Shown here: positions 1 through 9,398 of the stretch, one piece after another
Layout: every line of letters begins with the position of its first letter
Numbering within the stretch: position 1 is the stretch's first letter
Source: Spirosoma sordidisoli
GTDB taxonomy: Bacteria > Bacteroidota > Bacteroidia > Cytophagales > Spirosomataceae
Length of the DNA: 64,000 bases
Assembly: GCF_004138325.1 (NCBI RefSeq)
Contig: NZ_SBLB01000003.1
Span: 620,001-684,000 of the forward strand
Direction: 5' to 3'
Made by a program: the position numbers and the translations under genes
The notes under the pieces: model-generated
Told to the model about the DNA's origin: nothing
Databases searched by the model: none
The model's input: the letters and a program-made list of their open reading frames with translations, nothing else

Positions 1-1
1 C

Positions 2-709
2 TATGAGCAGGCCGAACGCTACCTGCCGCACGCCTACACTGTACAGGACGGGCAGTTTGTCGACTACAACGTCGGGCTGCAGCAGCAGGTTGAAGTAACT
101 ACCGGGTTTCGGCCGGCCGCCGAATTGCTGTTGTGGACGGATTTCTACCGGTCGGCGTACCGGTTTCGCCTGCAAACCGGCCGGGCCCTGCCCATCGGAA
201 TCCTGAGCAAATCCATTAAACAGGGTAAGGATGGCGACACGTTGTTTGCCCACACCTTCGAGTACACCTACCTATTTCGGGATGACTTTTTTACGGCGGA
301 AGCTGAAGAAGAAGCCGGCGACGGTGCCCCGCCCATCGGCTTCGTGGCCGGGGGCGGTACGGTAGTCGTCGAGCAGACTACCCTAATCCGATCGGTCGAT
401 GACACCGTACCGAATGCGGTGCGTGGCCTGACCCCCGAGCGAATCAACACCTTTGATATCGCGGCTGCCAGGCCCGATCCGCGCACGCTGGGCTTTCTCA
501 ACGAGCAGACGGCCCGGATGATTTTCCGACCCTCCAGTATTCCCATACAGTTTGCCGAACTGCAAAATATCCCCAACACCCGGGATGGCATCGGCTTGTC
601 AGACGTACCGACCCTTGACGAGGTGCGGGCGCTGGCTGAATCTACCCTCACCAATAACGACGTCGTGATCCGGGTCAAAACCTGGATCACGGCCCTAGAA
701 CCTGCTTAA
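2..709 (+). CDS. Phage tail-module protein of unknown function, 5'-truncated by the window edge
   Basis: The reading frame is open from base 2 to the TAA ending at 709, giving 235 visible residues with no start inside the window. A TTG at 125 could be mistaken for a start, but the frame upstream of it is clearly coding, so the gene begins to the left. The product is soluble-looking and has no signal peptide, membrane segment or motif that I recognise. The next gene starts 2 bases after its stop. The gene therefore belongs to the same plus-strand block that ends with the tape measure protein, and a structural tail or appendage role is inferred from that position only. Confidence 0.6.
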   Translation, partial: YEQAERYLPHAYTVQDGQFVDYNVGLQQQVEVTTGFRPAAELLLWTDFYRSAYRFRLQTGRALPIGILSKSIKQGKDGDTLFAHTFEYTYLFRDDFFTAEAEEEAGDGAPPIGFVAGGGTVVVEQTTLIRSVDDTVPNAVRGLTPERINTFDIAAARPDPRTLGFLNEQTARMIFRPSSIPIQFAELQNIPNTRDGIGLSDVPTLDEVRALAESTLTNNDVVIRVKTWITALEPA

Positions 710-711
710 CT

Positions 712-3609
712 ATGGGCGGTATACGCATTTTAGGCCCACTCGGTGACGGTTGGGAGTACAGCCTCGACGGAGTGACCTGGCAGACCGAACCTCTTTTTAC
801 GGCCCAGCTGAACGGGGAGCCCTTCGTGCCGGGTCAGGAGTACCTCATCGAGATCCGTAACGTGGGCGAAGCCAAACGGGGCCGTCGGTTCGTGACTATG
901 CCCCGGGCTGGTGATACCCTTGATGAGGTGGCCAGCCGGGACGGCTACACCGACGCCGATATCGAGCTGGCGGGAAGCGTCGTCTTTTCCGGACTGGAGC
1001 CCGCAAGCGCTCCCGAGCTTCGCCTGGTCGTTTTCAATCCCCAGACCAAAACCCTCGAGGTGCTGGGCGCTGCGGGCTTCAACGGCCTGCTGGGTCAGCT
1101 CATTGCCGCGGCCGATGCCGCCACCATCCAGGCCCTGTGCGCCAAACTGACGGCCCAGGGGTGCGGCAGCGGTACTGACCCCGATCCCGACCCCGTTTCG
1201 GTCCTGGTGTTCGGTAACCACTACGTCGATATCGACCAGGCGCTGGCCGGCGATGGGGGCACGACCACCCCGGTACCGGTGCTGGTATTCGGTACTCACT
1301 TCGTCGATGCATTCGTCTACGTCGATCTGCCGACTGACCCCGATCCGGACCCTGATCCTGACCCGATCGGTCCGCCCCTGCTGGCGGGCGGCTACCGGGG
1401 TAGTCACGAGACCAACACCTGTTACCTGGTAACCGGCTGGCTGAGCCGCGACAGCGACCGCAACGCGGCCCAGTCCGTCGATATCTACCTGGGCGATACC
1501 AAGCAGGCGACCGTGTCCACCACCAAGCCCCGGCCCGACGTGGCCACCGCCCTGGGACAGACCGGCTCCTTCAACCAGTACGGTTTCGAGTGGACCATCC
1601 CGGCCGAGTTCCGCACAGGCGTGGCCCTGACCATCACCGTGCGCGTGGCCGGTACGGCCACGGCCCTGACCTATAGCCCCAAGACCACCGACGCGTGCCC
1701 CACCGAACAACCCGGTGGCGCTCCGCCTATTCTTCATAACCCCATCGCCGACATCCTCATCAGTGACAACGACGCCCATGAGTACACGCTGCCGGTCGAT
1801 TATTTCCTCAATGCGACCAGTATGAATGTATACCGCATCATCGACCAGAACACCAATGCGGTGCTGCCCAACGGGCTAAGCTATGACCCCGCCACCCGAA
1901 AACTAACCGTGGCCAGCACCTTCGTCGACACCATCGCGATCCGCGTGGTGGGCAGCAACGCCTACGGCTCGACGCCCGACGACGTGCTGATCACCCTGAA
2001 CCGCCCCGGTGCCGATACCCGTAAACGGGTGCTGGTGGTGGGCTCCTCCAGCGCGGTGGGGAACAGCGCCCCTGGCAACAACGGAGCCATGCAGCAGCTG
2101 GCCACCGCGCTCAGCGCCACCCATTCGTTCGTCAACCGCGCCGTGGGCGGCTCCTACAGCAGCCAGTGGATCAACCGCATCGATCAGGATCTGCAAGAGG
2201 TCAACCCCCACTACGTCATCGTCTGGCTCACGCTGGGCAACGAATGGAGCAATGCGCTGCAGGGCGACGTAGTAGGCTACGACACGTTTACTTTCAATTA
2301 CGGGCAGCTGGTCAACAAGATCCGCGCGGTGGGCGCCATTCCGATTATGATTGACTCGCTTACCCGGCCCGGCCTGTCGCCCGCCCAGTACAGCCTGGTC
2401 AAACAGGAGTGGGCGCAGATCAACACCCTGCCCGCCTACGTGCTGGGGGTGGGTGCCCTGGGCGACGACGGTACCGGCGGCTACCTGCCGGCCATCAACG
2501 CCGACAACATCCACTGGAACGATCTGGGCCACCAGCAGGCCGTCAAAACCATGCCCCGGGAGTACCTGCAGGTCAGCGCGATGATGCCCGCCCTGAACCG
2601 CTCGACCGAGGCTGGTCGTATGGTGACCGTTTCGGAGGGGATACCCTTCAAGCTGACCCGGCCGATGGCCTCCTTCACGACCGCCTTCGAGCTGCGCTTC
2701 GATAGTGAGCAGGCCACGCTGTTCCGCTCGCTGTTCTCCCAGCACTCGATCGATAACGACCAGCCGGGTGTGCGCCTGCGCATCGCCCAGGCCGACCGGC
2801 GACTGGAGCTGATCTACGCGACGGGAACCCTGCTGGCCTCGACCCAGACTCCGCTCTCGATCGGCACCTGGCACCGGATCGTCGTGCGCTACAACGCGAT
2901 CGCCGGGGTGGCCAGCCTGTTCGTCAATGAGGTGGCCATCGGCAGCGGTACGCTGACGGCGGGCATCGAGGTGCCCTTTCTCAGCTGGGGTGGCCGCACC
3001 AACGGCACCCCATCGACGGCCCAGGGCTACGCCTTCCGCAACATCCAGGTCTGGCAAACGACGCTCAGCGACGGGCAGATCAGTAACCTGCCCAACGCGA
3101 TGCCCCGGCAGGCGCTGATCGTGTATTCGCCGATCGACGACAACCTGGGAACGGGTGGGGGCTTTCTGACCAACCAGACCGCCCTGCCCGGTATACAGCT
3201 CGAAGCGGCTCCCAACCTGTCCGAGCGCTACGTGCCCGCGGCTACACCGCCCGGCATAACCAGCGTGGCCATTTGGCGCACCCCGGACGATACCCCCATG
3301 TTTTTGGTGCGGTCGGCCTCGACCAGCGGCAATCTGGGTATGGAAGGCTGGTGGTCGTCCCTGGGTCTGTGGCTTCCGGTCGGTTACAGTGGTGAGTCCA
3401 ATATCATCGACGAACGACCGGATGGCTTTGAGAACTTCCAGTACCAGTACGAATACGGGGCGTCGGCCGGCGATTACCTCACCGCCCTGAATGGCACGAC
3501 CACCTTCCGGCTCCGCAAAGCTGATACAACGACCAATCTGCTCGAATTCCAGTTCACTGCGCCCAACCTCGCCATCGGTGAAGTACGGGTCATCTATACC
3601 GCTCCGTAA
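712..3609 (+). CDS. Large modular SGNH-hydrolase/LamG-like protein, probable tail-appendage enzyme
   Basis: The 965-aa product has no signal peptide. After a beta-rich N-terminal region (about 1-150) comes a linker with Asp-Pro runs around 155-220 and two similar short units, VSVLVFGNHYVD and VPVLVFGTHFVD. A beta domain (about 225-330) and a cadherin/Ig-like domain (about 340-430) follow. The SGNH esterase domain spans about 440-630, with nucleophile block GSSSAVGN (Ser445) and the DxxH block D598-N-I-H601. A concanavalin/LamG-like domain (about 650-800) and a beta C-terminus end the protein. SGNH enzymes remove acyl groups from sugars or lipids, so a tail-borne deacetylase acting on surface polysaccharide is plausible. 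That role is inferred from the domains and from linkage to the tape measure gene. Confidence 0.7.
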   Translation: MGGIRILGPLGDGWEYSLDGVTWQTEPLFTAQLNGEPFVPGQEYLIEIRNVGEAKRGRRFVTMPRAGDTLDEVASRDGYTDADIELAGSVVFSGLEPASAPELRLVVFNPQTKTLEVLGAAGFNGLLGQLIAAADAATIQALCAKLTAQGCGSGTDPDPDPVSVLVFGNHYVDIDQALAGDGGTTTPVPVLVFGTHFVDAFVYVDLPTDPDPDPDPDPIGPPLLAGGYRGSHETNTCYLVTGWLSRDSDRNAAQSVDIYLGDTKQATVSTTKPRPDVATALGQTGSFNQYGFEWTIPAEFRTGVALTITVRVAGTATALTYSPKTTDACPTEQPGGAPPILHNPIADILISDNDAHEYTLPVDYFLNATSMNVYRIIDQNTNAVLPNGLSYDPATRKLTVASTFVDTIAIRVVGSNAYGSTPDDVLITLNRPGADTRKRVLVVGSSSAVGNSAPGNNGAMQQLATALSATHSFVNRAVGGSYSSQWINRIDQDLQEVNPHYVIVWLTLGNEWSNALQGDVVGYDTFTFNYGQLVNKIRAVGAIPIMIDSLTRPGLSPAQYSLVKQEWAQINTLPAYVLGVGALGDDGTGGYLPAINADNIHWNDLGHQQAVKTMPREYLQVSAMMPALNRSTEAGRMVTVSEGIPFKLTRPMASFTTAFELRFDSEQATLFRSLFSQHSIDNDQPGVRLRIAQADRRLELIYATGTLLASTQTPLSIGTWHRIVVRYNAIAGVASLFVNEVAIGSGTLTAGIEVPFLSWGGRTNGTPSTAQGYAFRNIQVWQTTLSDGQISNLPNAMPRQALIVYSPIDDNLGTGGGFLTNQTALPGIQLEAAPNLSERYVPAATPPGITSVAIWRTPDDTPMFLVRSASTSGNLGMEGWWSSLGLWLPVGYSGESNIIDERPDGFENFQYQYEYGASAGDYLTALNGTTTFRLRKADTTTNLLEFQFTAPNLAIGEVRVIYTAP

Positions 3610-3611
3610 CC

Positions 3612-3881
3612 ATGGCTTTTTACCTCGAAGTAACCAACACGGTAGCCGCCAAGACCGGCTGGCCGGTGGGCCAGAAACGCTACTGGCCCTACAGTCAGGG
3701 CACCTGCGCCCAGGCCGAAGCGGCGTTTCGGGCGCTTACCGACGCCCAGCAGGTGGCCCAGACCACGCTGGCCGCTCCCGCCCCGGCTTCGGGCAAGGTC
3801 TGGCAGGTCCGCAACTGCGCGGCCACGGCCGATGGCCCCTACGTCCCCGACACCGACGACGGTCCGGATCTGATCGACTAA
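3612..3881 (+). CDS. Small hypothetical protein, 89 aa
   Basis: The ATG lies 2 bases after the preceding stop. The 89-aa product is rich in Ala, Gln and Thr, has two cysteines, and ends in an acidic tail rich in Asp. The segment YWPYSQGTCAQAEAAF suggests a short folded domain. It has no signal peptide or membrane segment, and I do not recognise the family. Tight packing between two appendage-type genes suggests an accessory or chaperone-like tail component, which is inference. Confidence 0.6.
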   Translation: MAFYLEVTNTVAAKTGWPVGQKRYWPYSQGTCAQAEAAFRALTDAQQVAQTTLAAPAPASGKVWQVRNCAATADGPYVPDTDDGPDLID

Positions 3882-3909
3882 CCTGCTTACCACCCCACTT
3901 GTACGAACC

Positions 3910-6900
3910 ATGAAAAAAGTACTTATTCTGCTGCTGTCGATCCTGACGCTCACCGGCTCGGCGCAGTCCTTCAAGAAACAGAAGGTAAAACGGGAGCGGG
4001 CGGACGGCTCGACCGAAAAGTTCAAGCTCTGGCGCGACATGAGTGTCTACCCGGACAACCCAGCGGGTAGAGACGCCTTCTTTGTGGCCGTCAACAGCGG
4101 CTGCACCGCCTTTTCCTACACCCACGGGGGCACCATACCCGTCAGTGGCACCTGCGTATCGGCTCCTTCCTGGATCACCGGCATGCGCTACTCCTACACC
4201 GGGGGGCTGTTGACCATGGAAGGGGCGGGCCAGATCGGCCGGCTGAAATTCGAGCGGCAGGATAACCAGGCCTTCACGACCACCAATCCGGACGGCGTTA
4301 CCATCAACTCGAATACCTTTTACGTCTACGGACCCCTCAACAATCAGGCTCCCTACGACCGGCAGTGGGCGGTCAATCTGCCCCAGGTACCGCTCCGGAT
4401 TACGGCCGAGCAGGCGGGTGGATCGGCTACCTACGCCTATACGTTTACGCCCAGTACCGGCGCGCAGCGGATCGTGCTGTCGGGCAGCAACACCAGCCCG
4501 CCCACCTGCACCACCTGCGGTACCGGCACGACCACCGGCCCCAGCTGGCTGGCCGCGCGGTACACCCAGTCGAGTCAGTACCTGCAGGTGCAGGGCGATC
4601 CGAGCGATGACGGCAACGGCATCACCCTGCGCATCGAGCGCGTCGATGGCGTGGCGATGGCCCTGCAGAATGACAACAACCCCAGCCTCAGCTCGGGCGT
4701 CGACTACCCCTGGGGGCAACTCAATAACCAGGCTCCCTTTGTCATCGAGTGGACGCTGGGGCCGGTGCCTACGGTGCCGATTCGGCTGACCTTTAAAAAA
4801 CCGGGTCAGGCTGATTTCGTGCACGTCTTTACGCCCGCGCTGACGGCCACGCCGGTTCCGCTGTTTACGGCGGCCGGTTCTAGCGGGGGGGGCACCACCA
4901 CTCCACCGGCCTGCACCACCTGCGGCTCGGGTACGTTCGCCTACCAGGCCCCCGCTCAGCCAAGCGACTGGACGGAGGTCAGCACGGAAATCGTGCCCCC
5001 CTACAACATACCCGTCAAGGGGATTCTGCGCCAGGAGTCGGGTAACCTCCGCATTGAGCTGGCCGAAGGCTTCGGGGCCACCCTGCAGATCCAGCGCAAA
5101 GTGGGTACCCAGTGGGTGAGCACCATCAACCGGCGCGATCAGGGTCGGTGCGAGTCGTACTGCGGCTACGCAGGGCCCCTCAACTACGCAGCTGATCAGG
5201 GTAATTTCTGGGCGCAGATTGGCTATAACCCCCTGGGGGGTGGGGTGAGTGGGGAAGCGGGGCCGGTGCTCGTCAAGGGCATTACCCCGGACGGCTGGCT
5301 CTACGCCAAAACCCAGTACGTCAGCTGGCCCCACAACCAGCTGCAGCTGCTGCCTATCTACGTCGAGCGGTGGGCGAAAGTGACCAACAAGCGCGTCGAC
5401 GTCCGGCTGAAAGTTACCCACTTCCGGGGCGATAAAACGCTCTATGATGCCCGGGAGCAGGAGACGCCGTTCACCATGATCTGGCCGGCGACGGAAGCGC
5501 GCTTTTACAACGGTAATCAACCCTTTACCAATGCCTCGACGACAAGCACCGATGCCGTTGGCTGGACCATATCCAGTTTTCCCCTCAGCGAACCCTGGAT
5601 AGCGGCTAACCTACCCGAGGGGGGCTACATCGGGCTAGTCTCGCCGGATCTGTACAACGCCAACCTGAATTACACAAATTTGGGCGGAGAGTCCGGCGAG
5701 TACAGTGATCGGTTCATGTACATGGGTGCCCGGCCCTACAGTCACCTGGATGCCGACCAGACCTTCTACCACGAGTATAGCTATGTCATCGGCTCGGAGG
5801 CCGACATCCGGGAAGCAGCCTACGCCCTGCCCCGGCAGGCGCTGCCGAGCTGGACCTTCAGCCGGGCCGCGGGCCGGGCCGGGTGGGTGGGCCTGGACGG
5901 TATTTCGGATAAAGGCGAGCCCTTCAACTCCGATTACTGGAATCCGAAGTTTGAAGGAAAAACCGAACTGATCGGGGGCGTCCCGACCACGCATGCCTCG
6001 ACGGTGACGCTGCAGTCGCCGGCCGGAGCCTGGAAGGCGGCTGACTTTACGACCCTCTACATCCGGATGAAGTACGCCAAGGGGGCCTCCAACGCGCCCA
6101 ACCGGCTGCGGGTAACCTGGCTGCGGGTGGGACAGAAACCGTCGGGCTTTGATCCCAACAACGCCGGCAATTCGGTGCAGTATCCCCTGGGTCAGCGCGA
6201 TGATGCCGCCCAGACGGTCTACTTCGACGTGCAGGATGATGGTCAGTTTCACACCTACGCCGTCAACCTGGCCAGCGCCCCCGGCTGGACGGGGATCATT
6301 CACCGCTTCGAGATTGGTAACGACCGGGGCTGCTGCGGGCTGATTCAGAAAGGCCAGCAGCTGGAGATCCAGTACATCGGGGCCACCAACCTCGACACGG
6401 CTCCCGAGCGGCTGTGCCCCAGCTGCACCTATCCGGCCTACGCCAAGGTGTTGTTTGTGGGCAACAGCATTACCTACCATCCCTACCTGCCGGGGGTGTG
6501 GGAATACGCCTGGGCGATGGCCGCGTCGGCGCCCGACAAAACCTTTATGGCCCAGGTGGTCCGGGAGCTTAAAACGGTCAACACCAATCTGCAGGCGCGC
6601 ACCCTGGTCGACTTCGAAGGGGACGGAGGTTCGGTCACGGGCTCCACCGGCTCGGACTGGGAGCAGAACCACCGGACGTTCAATCTGGATCGCTTCAACA
6701 ACGTAGCGGCCTGGGGCGCGAACCTCATCGTCGTGCACCTGGCCGAAAATATTGCCGATCTGACCAACCTCAGCGCGGACTACAAAGCGCTGCTGGCTAA
6801 ACTGCGCTCGGGCAACCCCTCCGCGCGGGTCGTTCTGACCAATTCGATCTGGAATCAGGCTGCGGTGACGAGCGTCATCAACGGGGTGGCCAGTGAGCTG

Positions 6901-8568
6901 GGCCTGTCGCTGGTCGACGTGGCTGATTTCTGGAGTAATCCAGGGTACTACGTCGATCAGACGGGCAACGGGGTGCAGCGCCATCCCAACGATGCGGGCC
7001 ACCGCGAGCTGGCCCGGCGCACGCTGGTCGCCATTGCCTCGACGCCCAGCGCCCCGGTCTGCACGACCTGTAACTCGGGAACGGCAACGACAGCCGGCTT
7101 TGAGGGGTACGGGGGGATTTACGCAGCCAACAGCAGCTATACGGCCCAGCCCGAAACGGCCCGCCCCAGTGCGTCGCCCTGGCGCAGTTTTATTGATAAT
7201 GGAGTGATCAAGGCGGGCATCAACGTGCGCGTGGGGTCGGTGCTCGACTGGCTATCGGTGGCCGGCAGCAACCTCAATTTGATCAACTCACCGGTGTGGA
7301 ACAGCGGCCGGGAGGATGCCGGTCGGCAGGTGATGGATGCCATGTACGGTTTTCCAAACGGGGTCGCCCTGCACCCCTGGAGCGAAGGCCTGTACTCGGA
7401 AGCCGGGCTGAGCTCGTTCAGCCCGGTTGGCATCGGCTATAACCCCGTCCAGGGGGGCAACATCGACGATTACCCCAAGTACGGGGAAACGCTGATTCAT
7501 TCGGTACAAAACGGGCTGATGTATAGCAAAACGCAGCCGGTGCAGTGGGAGCTTAGACCGTCGCCCCGGGGGGATGGCACCGGCGTGCTGGGAAAAATGT
7601 ACATGGAGACCTGGCAGCAGTTCGATCCGGCTGAACCGCGGGCCGTCCGGCGGCATTCGCGCTGGACGATGTTCCGCGACGATCCTCAGGCCAGTCACTA
7701 CCCGACCCCCCGCCAGCAGGAGCTGCCCTGCGCGTACGTCCACCCGAGCTATTCCGAGTTCTGGTACTGCGCCGGTAAGCCCTACACCAATGCCTCGCTG
7801 GTTCCGTACCCCATTACCAGCTCGGGGGCGGCCGAACCCCCTCGCTTCTCGACCGAGCCCTTTATCCTGGCCAAAAATCCGGGTACAGGCCGGGTCATCA
7901 TTCTCTACACGCCCCACTCGGGCCGGGTGGTGGCGGCTGAGCACCCCAACGGGCCGAACGCGACCTTCCCGGCCGCTTATATCGCGTCAGCCCCGATGCT
8001 GTCGTGCGATCGCGATGGGGTGTATGATTTCGACGTGGCGCTGGGCGAATTTCCGAGCGAAGCGGCCGCCCGGATCTGGCTCTACAACCAGCCGCGCTGG
8101 CCCGGCACCTTCGAAGTTCGCTTCGATCAGGGCAAAAAGAGCCGGTTTGGCTGCACGCTGTACAACGCCTACGATCAGCTCGAAAAAAACATCGTCGACG
8201 GCATTACGGTGACCCCGGCGACCGACAACGAAAACGGGGGGCGCGACTTCGATATCACCCTGCCCGAACGCTGGATCAACGCGGATGTGCACAAGCACGT
8301 CTACCTCCGGGCGTCGTTTCAGGGCTCGAACTCGATCTACCTGCGCTGGAAGAAAGGCGCCCAGGAGTTCACCCATCCGCTCTCGATCAATGCCGACGGG
8401 CAGCTGCGGACGATCGATATCGACCTGACGAATGTGCCGAACTGGTCGGGGGATCTGGGCATGGAGGTCAGTATCAAGCGCGGCAACTACGGGAGTGGCC
8501 TCATCCCGCTGCAGAACGATCAGTGGCACATCAAATGGATCAGCTACCGCAATTTAGACAATCAATAA
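3910..8568 (+). CDS. Giant secreted modular protein with central SGNH hydrolase domain and duplicated flanking modules
   Basis: The 1552-aa product starts with a Sec signal peptide (MKKVLILLLSILTLTGSAQS). Two related repeats of about 110 residues (about 80-190 and 205-315) are joined by Cys-Thr-Thr-Cys linkers, and the CTTC linker recurs before later modules. A large module (about 340-830) and a second copy (about 1075-1552) share the signatures IGYNPLGGG / IGYNPVQGG and Y.KTQ.V.W. Between them lies an SGNH domain (about 845-1045) with block FVGNSITYHP (Ser853) and HPNDAGH (His1025). The residue three before His1025 is Val, where the usual DxxH Asp would be, so the triad is altered or completed from elsewhere. 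Its stop overlaps the next ATG by one base (TAATG). A polysaccharide-binding or deacylating appendage is inferred. Confidence 0.7.
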   Translation: MKKVLILLLSILTLTGSAQSFKKQKVKRERADGSTEKFKLWRDMSVYPDNPAGRDAFFVAVNSGCTAFSYTHGGTIPVSGTCVSAPSWITGMRYSYTGGLLTMEGAGQIGRLKFERQDNQAFTTTNPDGVTINSNTFYVYGPLNNQAPYDRQWAVNLPQVPLRITAEQAGGSATYAYTFTPSTGAQRIVLSGSNTSPPTCTTCGTGTTTGPSWLAARYTQSSQYLQVQGDPSDDGNGITLRIERVDGVAMALQNDNNPSLSSGVDYPWGQLNNQAPFVIEWTLGPVPTVPIRLTFKKPGQADFVHVFTPALTATPVPLFTAAGSSGGGTTTPPACTTCGSGTFAYQAPAQPSDWTEVSTEIVPPYNIPVKGILRQESGNLRIELAEGFGATLQIQRKVGTQWVSTINRRDQGRCESYCGYAGPLNYAADQGNFWAQIGYNPLGGGVSGEAGPVLVKGITPDGWLYAKTQYVSWPHNQLQLLPIYVERWAKVTNKRVDVRLKVTHFRGDKTLYDAREQETPFTMIWPATEARFYNGNQPFTNASTTSTDAVGWTISSFPLSEPWIAANLPEGGYIGLVSPDLYNANLNYTNLGGESGEYSDRFMYMGARPYSHLDADQTFYHEYSYVIGSEADIREAAYALPRQALPSWTFSRAAGRAGWVGLDGISDKGEPFNSDYWNPKFEGKTELIGGVPTTHASTVTLQSPAGAWKAADFTTLYIRMKYAKGASNAPNRLRVTWLRVGQKPSGFDPNNAGNSVQYPLGQRDDAAQTVYFDVQDDGQFHTYAVNLASAPGWTGIIHRFEIGNDRGCCGLIQKGQQLEIQYIGATNLDTAPERLCPSCTYPAYAKVLFVGNSITYHPYLPGVWEYAWAMAASAPDKTFMAQVVRELKTVNTNLQARTLVDFEGDGGSVTGSTGSDWEQNHRTFNLDRFNNVAAWGANLIVVHLAENIADLTNLSADYKALLAKLRSGNPSARVVLTNSIWNQAAVTSVINGVASELGLSLVDVADFWSNPGYYVDQTGNGVQRHPNDAGHRELARRTLVAIASTPSAPVCTTCNSGTATTAGFEGYGGIYAANSSYTAQPETARPSASPWRSFIDNGVIKAGINVRVGSVLDWLSVAGSNLNLINSPVWNSGREDAGRQVMDAMYGFPNGVALHPWSEGLYSEAGLSSFSPVGIGYNPVQGGNIDDYPKYGETLIHSVQNGLMYSKTQPVQWELRPSPRGDGTGVLGKMYMETWQQFDPAEPRAVRRHSRWTMFRDDPQASHYPTPRQQELPCAYVHPSYSEFWYCAGKPYTNASLVPYPITSSGAAEPPRFSTEPFILAKNPGTGRVIILYTPHSGRVVAAEHPNGPNATFPAAYIASAPMLSCDRDGVYDFDVALGEFPSEAAARIWLYNQPRWPGTFEVRFDQGKKSRFGCTLYNAYDQLEKNIVDGITVTPATDNENGGRDFDITLPERWINADVHKHVYLRASFQGSNSIYLRWKKGAQEFTHPLSINADGQLRTIDIDLTNVPNWSGDLGMEVSIKRGNYGSGLIPLQNDQWHIKWISYRNLDNQ

Positions 8569-9398
8569 TGCGTACCTACGTAACGCTTCTCATGCTGCTC
8601 TGGGCTGGCTCGACGCTGGCCCAGAGTAACCTGCCGCTGACCCTGGCAGCCAGACCCATCCAGCTCTACCCGAGTTCGCCGGCCAGCCTGACGGGCACCC
8701 TCCAGGGTGATCCGGTTGCCGTAACCGTCCGGGCTAAGAACTTTCCGGTTGGCACAGTATTACCAGACTATTTGCAGCCCGGTATCACGCGAAACGGACA
8801 GACCTTCTCAATTAATTGGACAAGTTCACAAACGCAACAGCAGCCTTCTCAGATCTGGCTGGAGATTCGCGTCGAGCAGACGGTAGTCTGGGCCGATTAC
8901 ATTCAGTTCGTTGCGGCTAACCGGAACGTTGCTACCCAGGGGCAGATCCAGCCCGTCAACGTCAGCAACCTGACCCGGGCGGATCTGTTGCCCCTCAGCA
9001 CCTCGATCGCGGCCGTCAGCGCCACGCTGCCTACCAAATTGGATTCGGATATCTACAGCGCTTTCCTGGCCAGTCAGGCCAGCATCGATGCCGGACAGAC
9101 CACGAAGATCAGCTCTCTGTCGGCCGGCAAGGTGGATCTGAGCAGCTACAACGTCGACAAGTCGAATATGATGTTGTCGATCGGCCTGAAAGCGAATACG
9201 GGCGACGTGTATACGAAGGCCCAGGCTGATGCCAAAAAGCCAGATATCGTCGCGGTGACCACGTTCGAGGCCGCGCAGGCGCTATCAGTCGCCGGCAGGC
9301 CCACCATCTATCTGATCACCAACGACGAGCGCTTTGGCCGTAGTGTCACCTATTGGGACGGCTCCACCTACTCTGTATCTCCTTTAATCTCCAGATAA
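8568..9398 (+). CDS. Signal-peptide-bearing tail-fibre-like protein, 276 aa
   Basis: I chose the ATG at 8568 over an upstream in-frame start at 8523. The ATG at 8568 overlaps the previous stop as TAATG and directly precedes a good signal peptide (MRTYVTLLMLLWAGSTLAQS). The mature N-terminus is a beta-sandwich-like domain. Residues from about 145 contain heptad-like stretches and the phrase KANTGDVYTKAQADAKK, which resembles shaft repeats of phage tail fibres. The C-terminus ends in a short domain around ITNDERFGRSVTYWDG. A trimeric fibre or adhesin is the likely role. The signal peptide is odd for a virion protein assembled in the cytoplasm. Confidence 0.65.
   Translation: MRTYVTLLMLLWAGSTLAQSNLPLTLAARPIQLYPSSPASLTGTLQGDPVAVTVRAKNFPVGTVLPDYLQPGITRNGQTFSINWTSSQTQQQPSQIWLEIRVEQTVVWADYIQFVAANRNVATQGQIQPVNVSNLTRADLLPLSTSIAAVSATLPTKLDSDIYSAFLASQASIDAGQTTKISSLSAGKVDLSSYNVDKSNMMLSIGLKANTGDVYTKAQADAKKPDIVAVTTFEAAQALSVAGRPTIYLITNDERFGRSVTYWDGSTYSVSPLISR

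Noticed and set aside
730..7002. Long minus-strand frames opposite the phage tail genes (730-1779, 1903-3057, 3736-5520, 5635-7002)
   Set aside because: They are Gly/Val/Arg/His-rich mirrors of GC-rich plus-strand genes, have no family signatures, and lie exactly opposite proteins with recognisable SGNH, LamG and signal-peptide features.
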